From JAABRE01 sp964413275 (GTDB lineage Bacteria; Cyanobacteriota; Cyanobacteriia; Cyanobacteriales; JAABRE01), in the NCBI GenBank assembly GCA_964413275.1, contig CAYPSO010000005.1, forward strand, positions 1-64,000: a stretch of DNA of 64,000 nucleotides. The letters run 5' to 3'. A program made the translations under genes and the position numbers. The notes under the pieces were generated by a model, which was not told where the DNA came from, searched no databases, and worked only from the letters and a program-made list of their open reading frames with translations. This document shows positions 6,725 to 15,618 of this stretch, piece after piece. The first letter of the stretch is position 1. Every line of letters begins with the position of its first letter.

Positions 6725-9700
6725 GTGAATATTTCTATGTTTATTAAAAATTTTCTTAACCTATTAAAAATTAAATTAAGCGACAAAAATGATTCTTCAA
6801 AAGATTTAGAACCAGTAAAAAAGCCTAATTTGAAGTCGGAACTAATACTCCAACATAGAACAACACAAATTCAAAGTTTAAGTCAACTATTATCTGAATT
6901 AACAGCAAATAAAAATTTCTATCAAGGTAATTTAAAAGCAAGTTTATCAAAAATCACCGAAGTAGCTGCAAAAACTTTACAAGCAGATTATAGTGGAATT
7001 TGGTTAGCCGATCGCAATATTCAAAATTGGCATTGTTTAGATTTTTTTCAATTAAGTAATCACGAACATTGTATTGCTGATTCTTTAGCTATTAATACTG
7101 ATTCTAATTATTATAAAGCTCTAATAACTGAACCTCTAATTGCTGCTACAGATGCTCGTAAAGATCCACGTACTTGTGAATTAAGTGAATCATATTTTAT
7201 ATCTTTAGGTATTATTTCTAGTCTAGAAATTCCCATTCGCTACTTAGGTAAAACTATGGGAGTTTTATCTTTAGAATACAAAAATACTCGCTCTTGGATT
7301 TTAGAAGAACAAACTTTTGCTCGCTCCATAGGAGATATAATTAGTCTAGCTATTGAAAAATGTTACCACAAACAAGCAGAAAATAAACTAAAAAAAGCTC
7401 TTCAAAAATTAAGTTATCATACTGACAATTCACCTCTAGCAACCGTTGAATGGGATCGAGAATTTAGGGTAAAAAGATGGTCAAAACAAGCAGAAAGAAT
7501 TTTTGGATGGAGTGCTGAAGAAATTATTGGTAAGTCTTGGGATGAATGGCAGTTTATTTTTGAAGAAGATATTGAAAAAGTAGGAAAAGATATTCAACTT
7601 CTGATTAATGGCGAGCAAACCCATATTGTTTGTGCTAATCGTAACTATACTAAAGAGGGAAAAATTCTTTATTGTGAATGGTATAGTTCTAGTCTTATCG
7701 ACACTTCAGGGCAAGCAAGTTCGATTTTTTCTTTAGCTCAAGACATTACCAGTCGGGTTTTAGCTGAACAAGCTCTTAAACAAAGTGAGAGTCAATATCG
7801 CTCCCTCATAGATAATTTACAAGCTGGTGTCATTGTTCATCAATCTGATACTACTATTATTTTGTGTAATTATGCTGCTGCAAAATTTTTAGGATTAACC
7901 TTTGCTCAAATATTAGGTAAAACTGCATTTGATTTAGAATGGGAGTTTTTTTCTGAAGATAACCAGATTATGAATGAGGAAGCTTATCCGGTAAATATAG
8001 TATTTAATAGCAAAAATATTCTGAAAAACTACGTTGTCGGGATTGATAGAAAAATTGATAATTCTCGACGCTGGTTTTTAGTTAATGCTTTTCCTGAATT
8101 TGATGGGGATAATAATATCGAACAAGTAGTTGTTACTTTTATTGATATTACTTCCCGTAAACAAGCCGAAGATATACAGCAAAAACAATTACATAAAATT
8201 TCCCTTTTACAGATTATTAGTAATCGTATTCGTCAAAGTTTAGATCCAAAAGAGCTTTTTGAAACTGCCGCTCAAGAAATTGGTAAGGCTTTTAATGTGA
8301 GTCGCTGTCTAATTTGTCATTATCTTAATGAGCCAAGCCCAAAAATTCCTTTTGCTTCAGAATACTTAGCACAGAATTGTTTTTCCATTCTTGGAGTTGA
8401 TTTTCCTCTTTATAATAATCCCTATATTCAACAAGCTATTAGTCAAGAAAAATCCATTGCTTCTGATAATGTTTATCAAGATTCTTTATTAACAAATTTT
8501 TCTGAGATTTTTAAACAAAATCAAATTAAATCCATGTTAATTATGGCAACTTTTTATCAAGATCGAGTTAATGGACTAATTATTCTACATCAGTGTGATC
8601 GCCATCGTCAATGGACTGAATATGAAATCGAACTCATTGAAGCAGTCGCACCTCAACTTGGCATTGCCATTGCTCAAGCTAATCTTTTAAAACAAGAAAA
8701 AGAAAGACTTCAAGAGTTAGAAGAAAAAAATATTGCTTTATCTCAGGCGAAACAAGAAGCAGAATTTGCTAACCGTGCTAAAAGTGAATTTTTAGCCATG
8801 ATGAGTCATGAAATTCGTACTCCGATGAATGGAGTGATAGGGATGACAGGATTATTATTAGATACAGAGTTAAATACACAGCAACAAGATTTTGTCGAAA
8901 CAATTCGTAATAGTGGAGATAGTTTACTAACTATAATTAATGATATTTTAGATTTTTCTAAGATTGAATCAGGAAAATTAGAATTAGAAAAACAAACCTT
9001 CGATCTTCAAAAATGTCTCGAAAATGTTTTAGATTTATTAAGTGTTCAAGCTAGTGATAAACAAATAAAACTATCTTATAATTGGGAAGTTTCTACACCT
9101 AAAATATTAGTAGGAGATGTTACTAGAATAGGTCAAATTTTAGTTAATTTGGTGGGAAACGCCATTAAATTTACCCAACAAGGTGAAGTAATAATTTCTA
9201 TTTCTGGTCAAAAAATTATTCCTGCCACAGCAGATAATCAATATAAAATTAAATTCGCCATTAAAGATACAGGAATTGGTATTTCTCCTCAATATCAAAC
9301 TCGCTTATTTGAGCCTTTTAATCAATTAGATGCTTCTACAAATCGTAAGTATGGTGGCACTGGTTTAGGATTAGTCATTAGCAAGCGTTTAGCCGAAATG
9401 ATGGGAGGTAGTATGTGGGTTGAAAGTCAACTTGCCCTGGGTTCAACTTTTTACTTTACAATTATTGCTCCTGCAATAATTAATTTACCTAAATTAAAAC
9501 AATTTTTTGCTCCTTCTTTAAACACTAAATTTAGCGAAAATTATCCTTGTAAAATTCTCCTAGCGGAAGACAATATTGTTAATCAGAAAGTTGCTCTACT
9601 TACCTTAGCAAAATTAGGTTATAAAGTAGATGTTGCAGCTAATGGTTTAGAAGTTATTAAAGCCGTACAACGCCAATATTATGATCTAATTTTGATGGAT

Positions 9701-9922
9701 ATACAAATGCCAGAAATGGATGGATTAGAGGCTACTCGTTGGATTCGTGAAAATATGTCACAACAACCTCAAATTATTGCCATGACTGCTAATGCCCTAG
9801 AAAGCGATCGACAAATTTGTTTAGATGCTGGTATGAATGATTATATTACTAAGCCCGTGCGTTTTGATTTTTTGAAGCAAGTATTAAGGCGTGTAATTAT
9901 GAGTAGAGATTGGGGAATTTGA
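6725..9922 (+). CDS. Hybrid sensor histidine kinase/response regulator with GAF and PAS domains
   Basis: This 1065-aa soluble protein has, in order, a GAF domain (~65-215), a PAS domain (~230-350), a second PAS (~355-485), a second GAF (~500-655), a coiled coil, a histidine kinase core and a receiver. The phospho-accepting His is H695 in MSHEIRTPMNG. The ATP-binding part shows NLVGNAIKF, DTGIGI and GGTGLGL. The receiver near 920-1050 has the acceptor D992 in LILMDIQMP. It should sense a small-molecule or redox signal and pass phosphate internally from His to Asp. No output domain follows. The listed start is GTG; ATG at 6737, four codons in, is an equally good alternative. It stands alone, so its partner cannot be inferred. 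Confidence 0.85.
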   Translation: MNISMFIKNFLNLLKIKLSDKNDSSKDLEPVKKPNLKSELILQHRTTQIQSLSQLLSELTANKNFYQGNLKASLSKITEVAAKTLQADYSGIWLADRNIQNWHCLDFFQLSNHEHCIADSLAINTDSNYYKALITEPLIAATDARKDPRTCELSESYFISLGIISSLEIPIRYLGKTMGVLSLEYKNTRSWILEEQTFARSIGDIISLAIEKCYHKQAENKLKKALQKLSYHTDNSPLATVEWDREFRVKRWSKQAERIFGWSAEEIIGKSWDEWQFIFEEDIEKVGKDIQLLINGEQTHIVCANRNYTKEGKILYCEWYSSSLIDTSGQASSIFSLAQDITSRVLAEQALKQSESQYRSLIDNLQAGVIVHQSDTTIILCNYAAAKFLGLTFAQILGKTAFDLEWEFFSEDNQIMNEEAYPVNIVFNSKNILKNYVVGIDRKIDNSRRWFLVNAFPEFDGDNNIEQVVVTFIDITSRKQAEDIQQKQLHKISLLQIISNRIRQSLDPKELFETAAQEIGKAFNVSRCLICHYLNEPSPKIPFASEYLAQNCFSILGVDFPLYNNPYIQQAISQEKSIASDNVYQDSLLTNFSEIFKQNQIKSMLIMATFYQDRVNGLIILHQCDRHRQWTEYEIELIEAVAPQLGIAIAQANLLKQEKERLQELEEKNIALSQAKQEAEFANRAKSEFLAMMSHEIRTPMNGVIGMTGLLLDTELNTQQQDFVETIRNSGDSLLTIINDILDFSKIESGKLELEKQTFDLQKCLENVLDLLSVQASDKQIKLSYNWEVSTPKILVGDVTRIGQILVNLVGNAIKFTQQGEVIISISGQKIIPATADNQYKIKFAIKDTGIGISPQYQTRLFEPFNQLDASTNRKYGGTGLGLVISKRLAEMMGGSMWVESQLALGSTFYFTIIAPAIINLPKLKQFFAPSLNTKFSENYPCKILLAEDNIVNQKVALLTLAKLGYKVDVAANGLEVIKAVQRQYYDLILMDIQMPEMDGLEATRWIRENMSQQPQIIAMTANALESDRQICLDAGMNDYITKPVRFDFLKQVLRRVIMSRDWGI

Positions 9923-9957
9923 TTTAAGAGAGTAAGTAGTCAGTATTAAGTATTCCG

Positions 9958-9990
9958 CTAAAAGCTAAAAGCTAAAAGCTAAAAGCTAAA
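9958..9990. repeat. Short heptamer tandem repeat (CTAAAAG)
   Basis: Between four and five perfect copies of CTAAAAG lie just after the hybrid kinase and just before the convergent acyltransferase gene. It belongs to the same heptamer-repeat style as other intergenic tracts in the window but uses a different unit. Confidence 0.85.
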
Positions 9991-10007
9991 TTTTATTTCA
10001 GCAATCC

Positions 10008-11180
10008 TTAATTATTTAAAACTACTTGAAATGGTAAATCATTATTAATTGCTTCTATTTGCCTTTGCTCCATCTCATTAAATTTTTTAATATTAGAACA
10101 GAAAATATCAGTCATTTTCTGATTATAAAAACGATGTAAACTGTGATTACAAGTAGCAGGAAAACCTCTTCTTTTTTTGTGACTACCTCCCGCACCGGGA
10201 TCGAACATTTTTATGTTATGGTTAATTGCCCATTCTATGGGTTGATAATAACAAGCTTCAAAATGTAAACAGTCATATTCTTCAAAACTTCCCCAATAAC
10301 GACCATATAAATTATCATTTTTATTAATACAAAATGACATCCCCACTGGCTTATGTTCGTTATCATTGTCATAAGCTGTTACTAAGACAACTCTCTCAGC
10401 ATAATTAAGATAAAGTTGTTCAAAAAATTTGCGAGTTAAATATTTACTACCCCAATAAAATTTATCGCAAGTGCTACTATAAAAACTATATATTAGAGAA
10501 TATAAATAATGGGGAATTTCTTCACCAGATAATACTTTAATATTTAATCCTGCTTTAATTACTGCTTTTCTTTCTCGTTTAATATTGCGGCGTTGGTTAG
10601 CATTAAAAATTTTTAAATAATCATCAAAATTACTAAAATTATTATTACTCCAAATATAACTGTAATGCAACCAAGAACTAAAACCCTGATTTTCCATTAA
10701 TTGTTTCCATTGTGGATCGACAAACAAAAAATGACAACCAGATAGTTTTTGGCGATCGCAAAAATGGTCAATTGCTGCTATCATCATTTCAGTAAGCTGG
10801 TTTTCATCTTCTCCGGGTGCAATTAAAAACCGATATCCTACCGCCGGAGTAAAAGGAGTCATTCCTAATAATTTTGGATAATATTGAACTCGCAAATTAT
10901 AAGCTAAATCAGCCCATTGTTGATCGAAAACAAATTCTCCATAACTATGGCCTTTAATATATAACGGTGCTGCGGCAATTAATTGCTTATCCTTCCATAC
11001 CGTTAAATGACAGGGTTGCCAACCTTTACGGGCTGCAACGCTACCAGAAGTTTCTAAATTATGTAGCCATTCCCACTCCAAAAAAGGGGTTTGTAAAGGT
11101 TGAGCTAGTGCATCCCAAGCAGATTTGGGAATTTCGCCTATATTCGTAATCCAAGCTAAGGAATAATGAGATTCAGTCAT
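10008..11180 (-). CDS. FemAB-like/GNAT-fold acyltransferase (COG3146-type)
   Basis: The 390-aa protein matches the layout of the COG3146 group of FemAB-like N-acyltransferases. It opens with PFLEWEWLHNLETSGSV, continues with FNANQRRNIKRERKAV (a basic segment typical of the group), then YWGSFEEYDCLHFEACYYQPIEWAI and FDPGAGGSHKKRRGFPA near the C-terminus. Members are often labelled peptidoglycan-biosynthesis proteins, but the substrate is not established. It is a single gene convergent with the hybrid kinase. The start at 11180 is supported by the conserved aromatic-rich N-terminal segment following directly. Confidence 0.8.
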   Translation of the reverse strand: MTESHYSLAWITNIGEIPKSAWDALAQPLQTPFLEWEWLHNLETSGSVAARKGWQPCHLTVWKDKQLIAAAPLYIKGHSYGEFVFDQQWADLAYNLRVQYYPKLLGMTPFTPAVGYRFLIAPGEDENQLTEMMIAAIDHFCDRQKLSGCHFLFVDPQWKQLMENQGFSSWLHYSYIWSNNNFSNFDDYLKIFNANQRRNIKRERKAVIKAGLNIKVLSGEEIPHYLYSLIYSFYSSTCDKFYWGSKYLTRKFFEQLYLNYAERVVLVTAYDNDNEHKPVGMSFCINKNDNLYGRYWGSFEEYDCLHFEACYYQPIEWAINHNIKMFDPGAGGSHKKRRGFPATCNHSLHRFYNQKMTDIFCSNIKKFNEMEQRQIEAINNDLPFQVVLNN

Positions 11181-11245
11181 TGTGGTAAGTTTGGGGGAAT
11201 ACTGAAACTAAGTTGATAGTTTTTACAGGTTAACAAACTTGTTGC

Positions 11246-11449
11246 TTATTTGACCACGAATAAACAAAGATACTTTTGTAGTGTCAATAAAAAAATTGTT
11301 TTTAAATTCATAAGAGATAATTTAGCTTGTAATTCTGCTATTTCCGTAGGTAATTTATAATTTCTTAGTCTTGCTATTTCTTCATCCAAAATACCTTGAT
11401 TTTGTAATTCTGGTAATTGTTTAATTATCTTTGTTATCAATGAAAACAA
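11246..11449 (-). pseudogene. Remnant of a cyanobacterial serine recombinase (XisF-like) C-terminal region
   Basis: About 60 codons read ITKIIKQLPELQNQGILDEE then IARLRNYKLPTEIAELQAKL and NLKTI. This matches, from memory, the coiled-coil segment near the C-terminus of large serine recombinases in cyanobacteria (pattern QLP-L---GILDEE-A-LR-YKLRTEI--LQ--L--LPPVNLK-I). The expected continuation (AQ-VSIPQFW-DLSE) is missing and the frame runs into unrelated sequence. No N-terminal catalytic domain is present. It is best read as a relic of a mobile or developmental element. Confidence 0.45.
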
Positions 11450-11491
11450 GCTAGTGCCTAAATAAAAATAAAATCTAACCCTACTCCCTAA

Positions 11492-12250
11492 TTAAGTTCC
11501 TTTAACAAAATGTCGAAGCTCTTGTAACACTTGCTTTTTAGAATATATATATTTTGATTTATTTCCATCAAATAAATAGCCATATTTAGTTTGCATATCA
11601 TAGTAAACAGGGTTATTTTCTGATTCATTAACAAATTCAAAATCGAAAGCTTGAGCCGCAACTTCTTTAACAGTTATTGGTTCACAAGCAAAGTTAATTA
11701 ATTTTAAATTATTATTAAGGACAACTTGAATATCTTGCCAAATATGTTCTAAATTATAAAATTGAAATTCACTATCAGGACAGATTTTATCAATCATATT
11801 TTTGTGGATAAAGTCATAAATAATATTCTTTTTTAATCCTGTGCCAAACAATCCGGGTAAACGGACAATCAAAGCATCAAAATTATCTTGAATAAAAATT
11901 TCTAATTCTCTTCTATGTCTGCCATAAGGATGTAAACCTTCTAATATAATTGGCGTATCTTCATCAACTTCTATGGGAGACTTATAAACATCTACAGTAG
12001 AAATTAAAATAATTTTTTTAACAGTAACTTCTTGTAAACAACTAATTAAATAATCAATATTTTGTTTATCCTTAATTGGTTCTTGATTAGCAATCCATTT
12101 AGCCGCATAAGCTCCAGAACAAACTAATAAATCAAAATTTTTACCTTTAATGTTTTCTATATTTTTTGAATTATAAAATTCATCATATTGACTCTGATTA
12201 ATTAAATTACTGCCGACAAATCCTGTATAACCAATAATAACTTTACTCAT
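11492..12250 (-). CDS. NAD(P)-dependent sugar epimerase/dehydratase-like SDR protein
   Basis: This 252-aa Rossmann-fold protein has the dinucleotide-binding motif GYTGFVGSNL at residues ~7-16, an SxxDVY segment (ISTVDVY) corresponding to the catalytic Ser/Thr region, and YGRHR where extended SDRs have YxxxK. Having Arg in place of the catalytic Lys is unusual and may alter or abolish dehydrogenase chemistry. A short C-terminal substrate domain follows. It is somewhat shorter than typical UDP-sugar epimerases (~300 aa). It lies downstream of chlN but is separated by a strong terminator, so it is probably a separate transcription unit. Confidence 0.7.
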   Translation of the reverse strand: MSKVIIGYTGFVGSNLINQSQYDEFYNSKNIENIKGKNFDLLVCSGAYAAKWIANQEPIKDKQNIDYLISCLQEVTVKKIILISTVDVYKSPIEVDEDTPIILEGLHPYGRHRRELEIFIQDNFDALIVRLPGLFGTGLKKNIIYDFIHKNMIDKICPDSEFQFYNLEHIWQDIQVVLNNNLKLINFACEPITVKEVAAQAFDFEFVNESENNPVYYDMQTKYGYLFDGNKSKYIYSKKQVLQELRHFVKGT

Positions 12251-12282
12251 TAAAATAATTTTTAATTAATTTTTCAAAACAT

Positions 12283-12307
12283 AAAAAAAGGTGAGCCTAA
12301 ACTCACC
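12283..12307 (-). terminator. Rho-independent terminator of chlN
   Basis: On the minus strand GGTGAG, a 6-base loop and CTCACC are followed by seven T residues, 29 bases after the chlN stop codon. This is the classical intrinsic terminator layout. Confidence 0.85.
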
Positions 12308-12335
12308 CTAATTATATAACCTTGGGATAAAAATC

Positions 12336-13742
12336 TTAAACCCTTGCTTCCTCTTTAACTAATTTGTCCCAACCTAAATCTTTAAGGTTGTTATTACGAC
12401 GCAGAGGACGAGTTACTAATTCTAAAATGTCACGAGCGTTAGTAAAACCGTGCATTTGAGCGAATGTAAACTCAACAGACCATTTAGTATTAATTCCCCT
12501 CGCCTCTAAAGGATTAGCATGAGCCATACCCGTAATTACTAAATCTGGTTTTAAGTCATAAATACGCTGAATTTGATTATAATTATCAGGTTTTTCCACA
12601 ATAGTTGGTAAAGGTGCATTCATTTCCTGACAGGTTTTTTCGAGGAAATCTAACTCAGCTTTTTGATAACGCTTATCCATGTAAGGGATACCAATTTCGT
12701 GAACGATCATACCACAACGAATGAGGAAACGAGCTAGGGAAACTTCTAAAAGGTTGTCTCCCATGAAGAAAACAGATTTACCACGAATTAATTGAAGATA
12801 ATCTTCCATGCTTTCCCAAATTGAGGCTTCTCTTTCCTCTAAACCTTGGGGTTCAATTTCTAATACTGAACAAATCTTTTCAATCCAAGCACGAGTGCCA
12901 TCTGGGCCGATTGGGAAGGGTGCGCCAATTAATTTACATTTACGACGACGCATTAAAGTAGTTGCAGTACGACTTAAGAAAGGATTAACCCCTGCCACAT
13001 AATAGCCTTCGTCAATTACTGGTAATTCGGTATAACGTTTAGCGGGTAGCCAACCACCAATTTTAACGCCTTGCTTTTTCAATTCTAAGGTTAAATTGGT
13101 AACAACAGGATCGGGTAATGAACCAAATAAAACTAAAGGTGTGTGAGCCTTATATTCTGATTCTTCCTGTTTTACATCTTCTTTTTTACGACCGAAATTG
13201 AGTAATTTACTGATGGCGTTGCGATCTTCTTTTTCGGTTTCTTGTTGAACTTCGCTTTCTTTGGGACAACGGTTAGCCATTGCTGCAAGTACGGTATCTT
13301 CCCCTTGGGTGAAGGCGTAGTCTAGTCCATTGGCTCTCGCAACGACGATGGGAATGCCGATTTCTGCTTCTAATTTAGGGGCAATGCCTTCTAAATCCAT
13401 TTTGATGATTTCGGTGGTACAAGTACCAATCCAGACGATAACACTAGGATTGCGATCGCGTTTTATTTGGTCACACAGACGCTTTAATTCTTCATAATCA
13501 TTGAGTTTAGCAGATATATCCCCTTCTTCTAATTCTGCCATAGCGTAACGAGGTTCGGCAAAAATCATTACTCCCATAGCGTTTTGTAGGAAGTATCCAC
13601 AGGTTTTTGTACCGATGACTAGGAAAAAGCTATCTTCAATTTTTTGGTATAGCCAAGCAACACAGCTAATGGGGCAGAATGTATGATAATTTCCGGTTTC
13701 GCATTCAAAGTTTAAGGCTGGAGCTTCTTGTGCTAAAGTCAT
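12336..13742 (-). CDS. chlN: Light-independent protochlorophyllide reductase subunit N
   Basis: ChlN pairs with ChlB to form the catalytic NB component of dark protochlorophyllide reductase, which reduces ring D of protochlorophyllide to chlorophyllide using electrons from ChlL. The protein shows the conserved N-terminal FECETGNYHTFCPISCVAW with cluster-ligating cysteines, TKTCGYFLQNAMG, and WIGTCTTEII. The frame is open 16 codons further upstream, but ATG at 13742 is preceded by GGGAG nine bases away and gives the usual length (~468 aa), so I prefer it. An acidic/basic insertion lies at residues ~170-200, common in cyanobacterial ChlN. It lies downstream of chlL on the same strand; chlB is not in the window. 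Confidence 0.97.
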   Translation of the reverse strand: MTLAQEAPALNFECETGNYHTFCPISCVAWLYQKIEDSFFLVIGTKTCGYFLQNAMGVMIFAEPRYAMAELEEGDISAKLNDYEELKRLCDQIKRDRNPSVIVWIGTCTTEIIKMDLEGIAPKLEAEIGIPIVVARANGLDYAFTQGEDTVLAAMANRCPKESEVQQETEKEDRNAISKLLNFGRKKEDVKQEESEYKAHTPLVLFGSLPDPVVTNLTLELKKQGVKIGGWLPAKRYTELPVIDEGYYVAGVNPFLSRTATTLMRRRKCKLIGAPFPIGPDGTRAWIEKICSVLEIEPQGLEEREASIWESMEDYLQLIRGKSVFFMGDNLLEVSLARFLIRCGMIVHEIGIPYMDKRYQKAELDFLEKTCQEMNAPLPTIVEKPDNYNQIQRIYDLKPDLVITGMAHANPLEARGINTKWSVEFTFAQMHGFTNARDILELVTRPLRRNNNLKDLGWDKLVKEEARV

Positions 13743-13825
13743 TGTTTGGTATTCTCCCTTGAAATTATTTTTTAATGAAGTATTTTTCAAAAATATTTAC
13801 AATTATGGACATTTTTAATTTTTTT

Positions 13826-13891
13826 GTAGGGTGGGCAAATTCAATAGATTTAAACTTAAATAATTTAACTTCAACAATTTACCCACCCTAC
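13826..13891. repeat. Palindromic element with GTAGGGTGGGCA termini (copy in chlL-chlN gap)
   Basis: Sixteen-base inverted arms start with GTAGGGTGGG and end with CCCACCCTAC, with one mismatch. The element is 66 bp long. A close relative of 67 bp lies at 36963-37029, which indicates a dispersed MITE-like family. It sits between chlN and chlL. Confidence 0.75.
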
Positions 13892-13892
13892 T

Positions 13893-13993
13893 GGACTGTT
13901 TCAACTAAAATAGGGCAATAGAATTTTGATTGTCTTTATGATTTGGTGGGCATTGCCCACCCTACTAATGCACACTTTTAACTGAAACAGTCC
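13893..13993. repeat. 101-bp inverted-repeat element adjoining the previous one
   Basis: Arms GGACTGTTTCAACTAAAA (13893-13910) and TTTTAACTGAAACAGTCC (13976-13993) are inverted repeats with two mismatches. Inside is the small palindrome GGTGGGCATTGCCCACC (13945-13961). The element directly abuts the 66-bp element, giving two palindromic units side by side in the chlL-chlN gap. Their transcripts could fold strongly and affect chlN expression. Confidence 0.65.
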
Positions 13994-14054
13994 ACTACAA
14001 TATTTACTGAGTTAGACCTAAATCCAATTTGATAAATGTTTAATGTTCAATGAA

Positions 14055-14924
14055 TTAAACCATCATTAGATCTAGTTCGTCTTCTTCTGCTTTCTCTTTG
14101 GGAGGATTGAGGTAGTAATCCGATAACAAAGTAAATAAATCACGATCTTGAGCTTCGCTAGGAACTACACCTTCTGGTAATGCTAAAATCTGATCGGCAA
14201 TATTCAAGTAATAATCACAAACATAATCCAAGGATGGATCGCTTTCAGCCATTTCAAAAAGGGTTTTTCCTTTAACTCTAGATACCCGAATATCTTCGAT
14301 TAAGGGCAATATTTCTAATACTGGCATGGGTACATGGGAAATATATTTATCAATTAAATCCCGTTTTGAGGTGCGATTGCCGATTAATCCGGCTAAACGT
14401 AATGTATGAGTGCGAGCTTTTTCTCTTACGGAAGCAGCAATTCTGTTGGCTGCAAATAAAGCATCAAAACCATTGTCTGTAACGATTAAACAATAATCTG
14501 CATAGTTTAAAGGTGCAGCAAAACCACCGCAAACCACGTCACCTAAGACATCAAATAAAATTACGTCATATTCGTCAAAGGCGTTTAATTCTTTTAAGAG
14601 TTTAACGGTTTCACCTACAACATAACCACCACAACCAGCACCTGCGGGAGGGCCTCCTGCTTCAACACAACTAACTTTGCCATATCCTTCATAAATTACA
14701 TCTTCTGGCCAAATATCTTCGTAGTGAAAGTCTTTTTCTTGCAAGGTATCAATAATTGTGGGAATTAAAAAACCTGTCAAAGTAAAAGTGCTGTCATGTT
14801 TAGGATCGCATCCTATCTGTAATACTTTTTTACCTCTTTTTGCTAAGGCTGCGGAAATGTTACAGCTAGTGGTTGATTTACCGATTCCACCTTTGCCATA
14901 AACTGCTAATTTTATTTGTGCCAT
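14055..14924 (-). CDS. chlL: Light-independent protochlorophyllide reductase iron-sulfur ATP-binding protein
   Basis: ChlL is the NifH-like homodimeric ATPase that passes electrons to ChlN-ChlB in dark chlorophyll synthesis. The 289-aa protein begins with the deviant Walker A motif YGKGGIGKSTTSCNIS (residues ~9-24) and contains the two cluster-ligating cysteines, in VSCVEAGGPPAGAGCGG and in DVLGDVVCGGFAAP. Length and ends match the family. The gene is upstream of chlN. The intergenic gap to the preferred chlN start is ~310 bp and filled by two palindromic elements, unusually long for a chlLN pair. A GGAG-like stretch (AGGAGATAAAG) precedes the start. Confidence 0.98.
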   Translation of the reverse strand: MAQIKLAVYGKGGIGKSTTSCNISAALAKRGKKVLQIGCDPKHDSTFTLTGFLIPTIIDTLQEKDFHYEDIWPEDVIYEGYGKVSCVEAGGPPAGAGCGGYVVGETVKLLKELNAFDEYDVILFDVLGDVVCGGFAAPLNYADYCLIVTDNGFDALFAANRIAASVREKARTHTLRLAGLIGNRTSKRDLIDKYISHVPMPVLEILPLIEDIRVSRVKGKTLFEMAESDPSLDYVCDYYLNIADQILALPEGVVPSEAQDRDLFTLLSDYYLNPPKEKAEEDELDLMMV

Positions 14925-15618
14925 TTTCTTTATCTCCTGTTTGAGTAAAAATACTTATTTTTTTATGTTTTTTGATTACAGCTTTTTACTGTTGTTAGTC
15001 TGCATTATTCACTAATTTTCTAGGAAAATAAAGGGGTCATAATTTCAATCTTAGGTGCAAATAAGCAATAAACAATAAATAAAAACTAATTAAACCATAA
15101 AAACCGATGTAAAGCCTTTTCAAAACAAATTATTAATATAAATAATGATTTGTGTATTTATTTTTAATAAATAGATACAATAAACAAAAAATATCAATTC
15201 ACTAAATTGTTACAGCGAAATTCTATTCCCTCTAATCGACATTACTAAATTGCTATGGTCTTTATCAAGTAAAGATTTGAACTTATTTAATTAGGGAAAA
15301 TGAGTAGGATTATCTTTTGAATAATTAGACCTAATACCCTATAAATAGAACTCTTTATCAGATATTTAAAAAAAATTATGGATTAATTTGTAAAGAATAA
15401 TTACATTTTATTGCGTTTATCTTCAACTTAAATAAGTTGACTAAATTTACAGATAAGAAAGACTTCTCGTTTAAGCCCAGTTAAAAAAGTTATATTCAAG
15501 GAAACACAACAGCAAATCATTTTAGATTGTTGCGAAAAAAACCCCACTGTTGCTCCTTACCTGTTCCCTGTCCTGAAGGGAGTTGAAATTATTAATTAAA
15601 CCTTTTTAAAATACTTAA
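14925..15618. other. 694-bp AT-rich intergenic region upstream of chlL and the DUF4010 gene
   Basis: The region lies between two divergent genes and should hold the promoters of both chlL (minus) and the MgtC/DUF4010 gene (plus). It is very AT-rich with homopolymer runs. I see no convincing reading frame, RNA gene or long repeat. A GC-richer patch at ~15535-15590 contains a CCTGTTCCCTGTCCTGAAGG stretch, the only departure from the background. Confidence 0.5.

Noticed and set aside
10008..11180. A MurM/FemX peptidoglycan-branching enzyme by name
   Set aside because: The fold group fits, but cyanobacterial members have no shown branching role, so only the family-level call is made.
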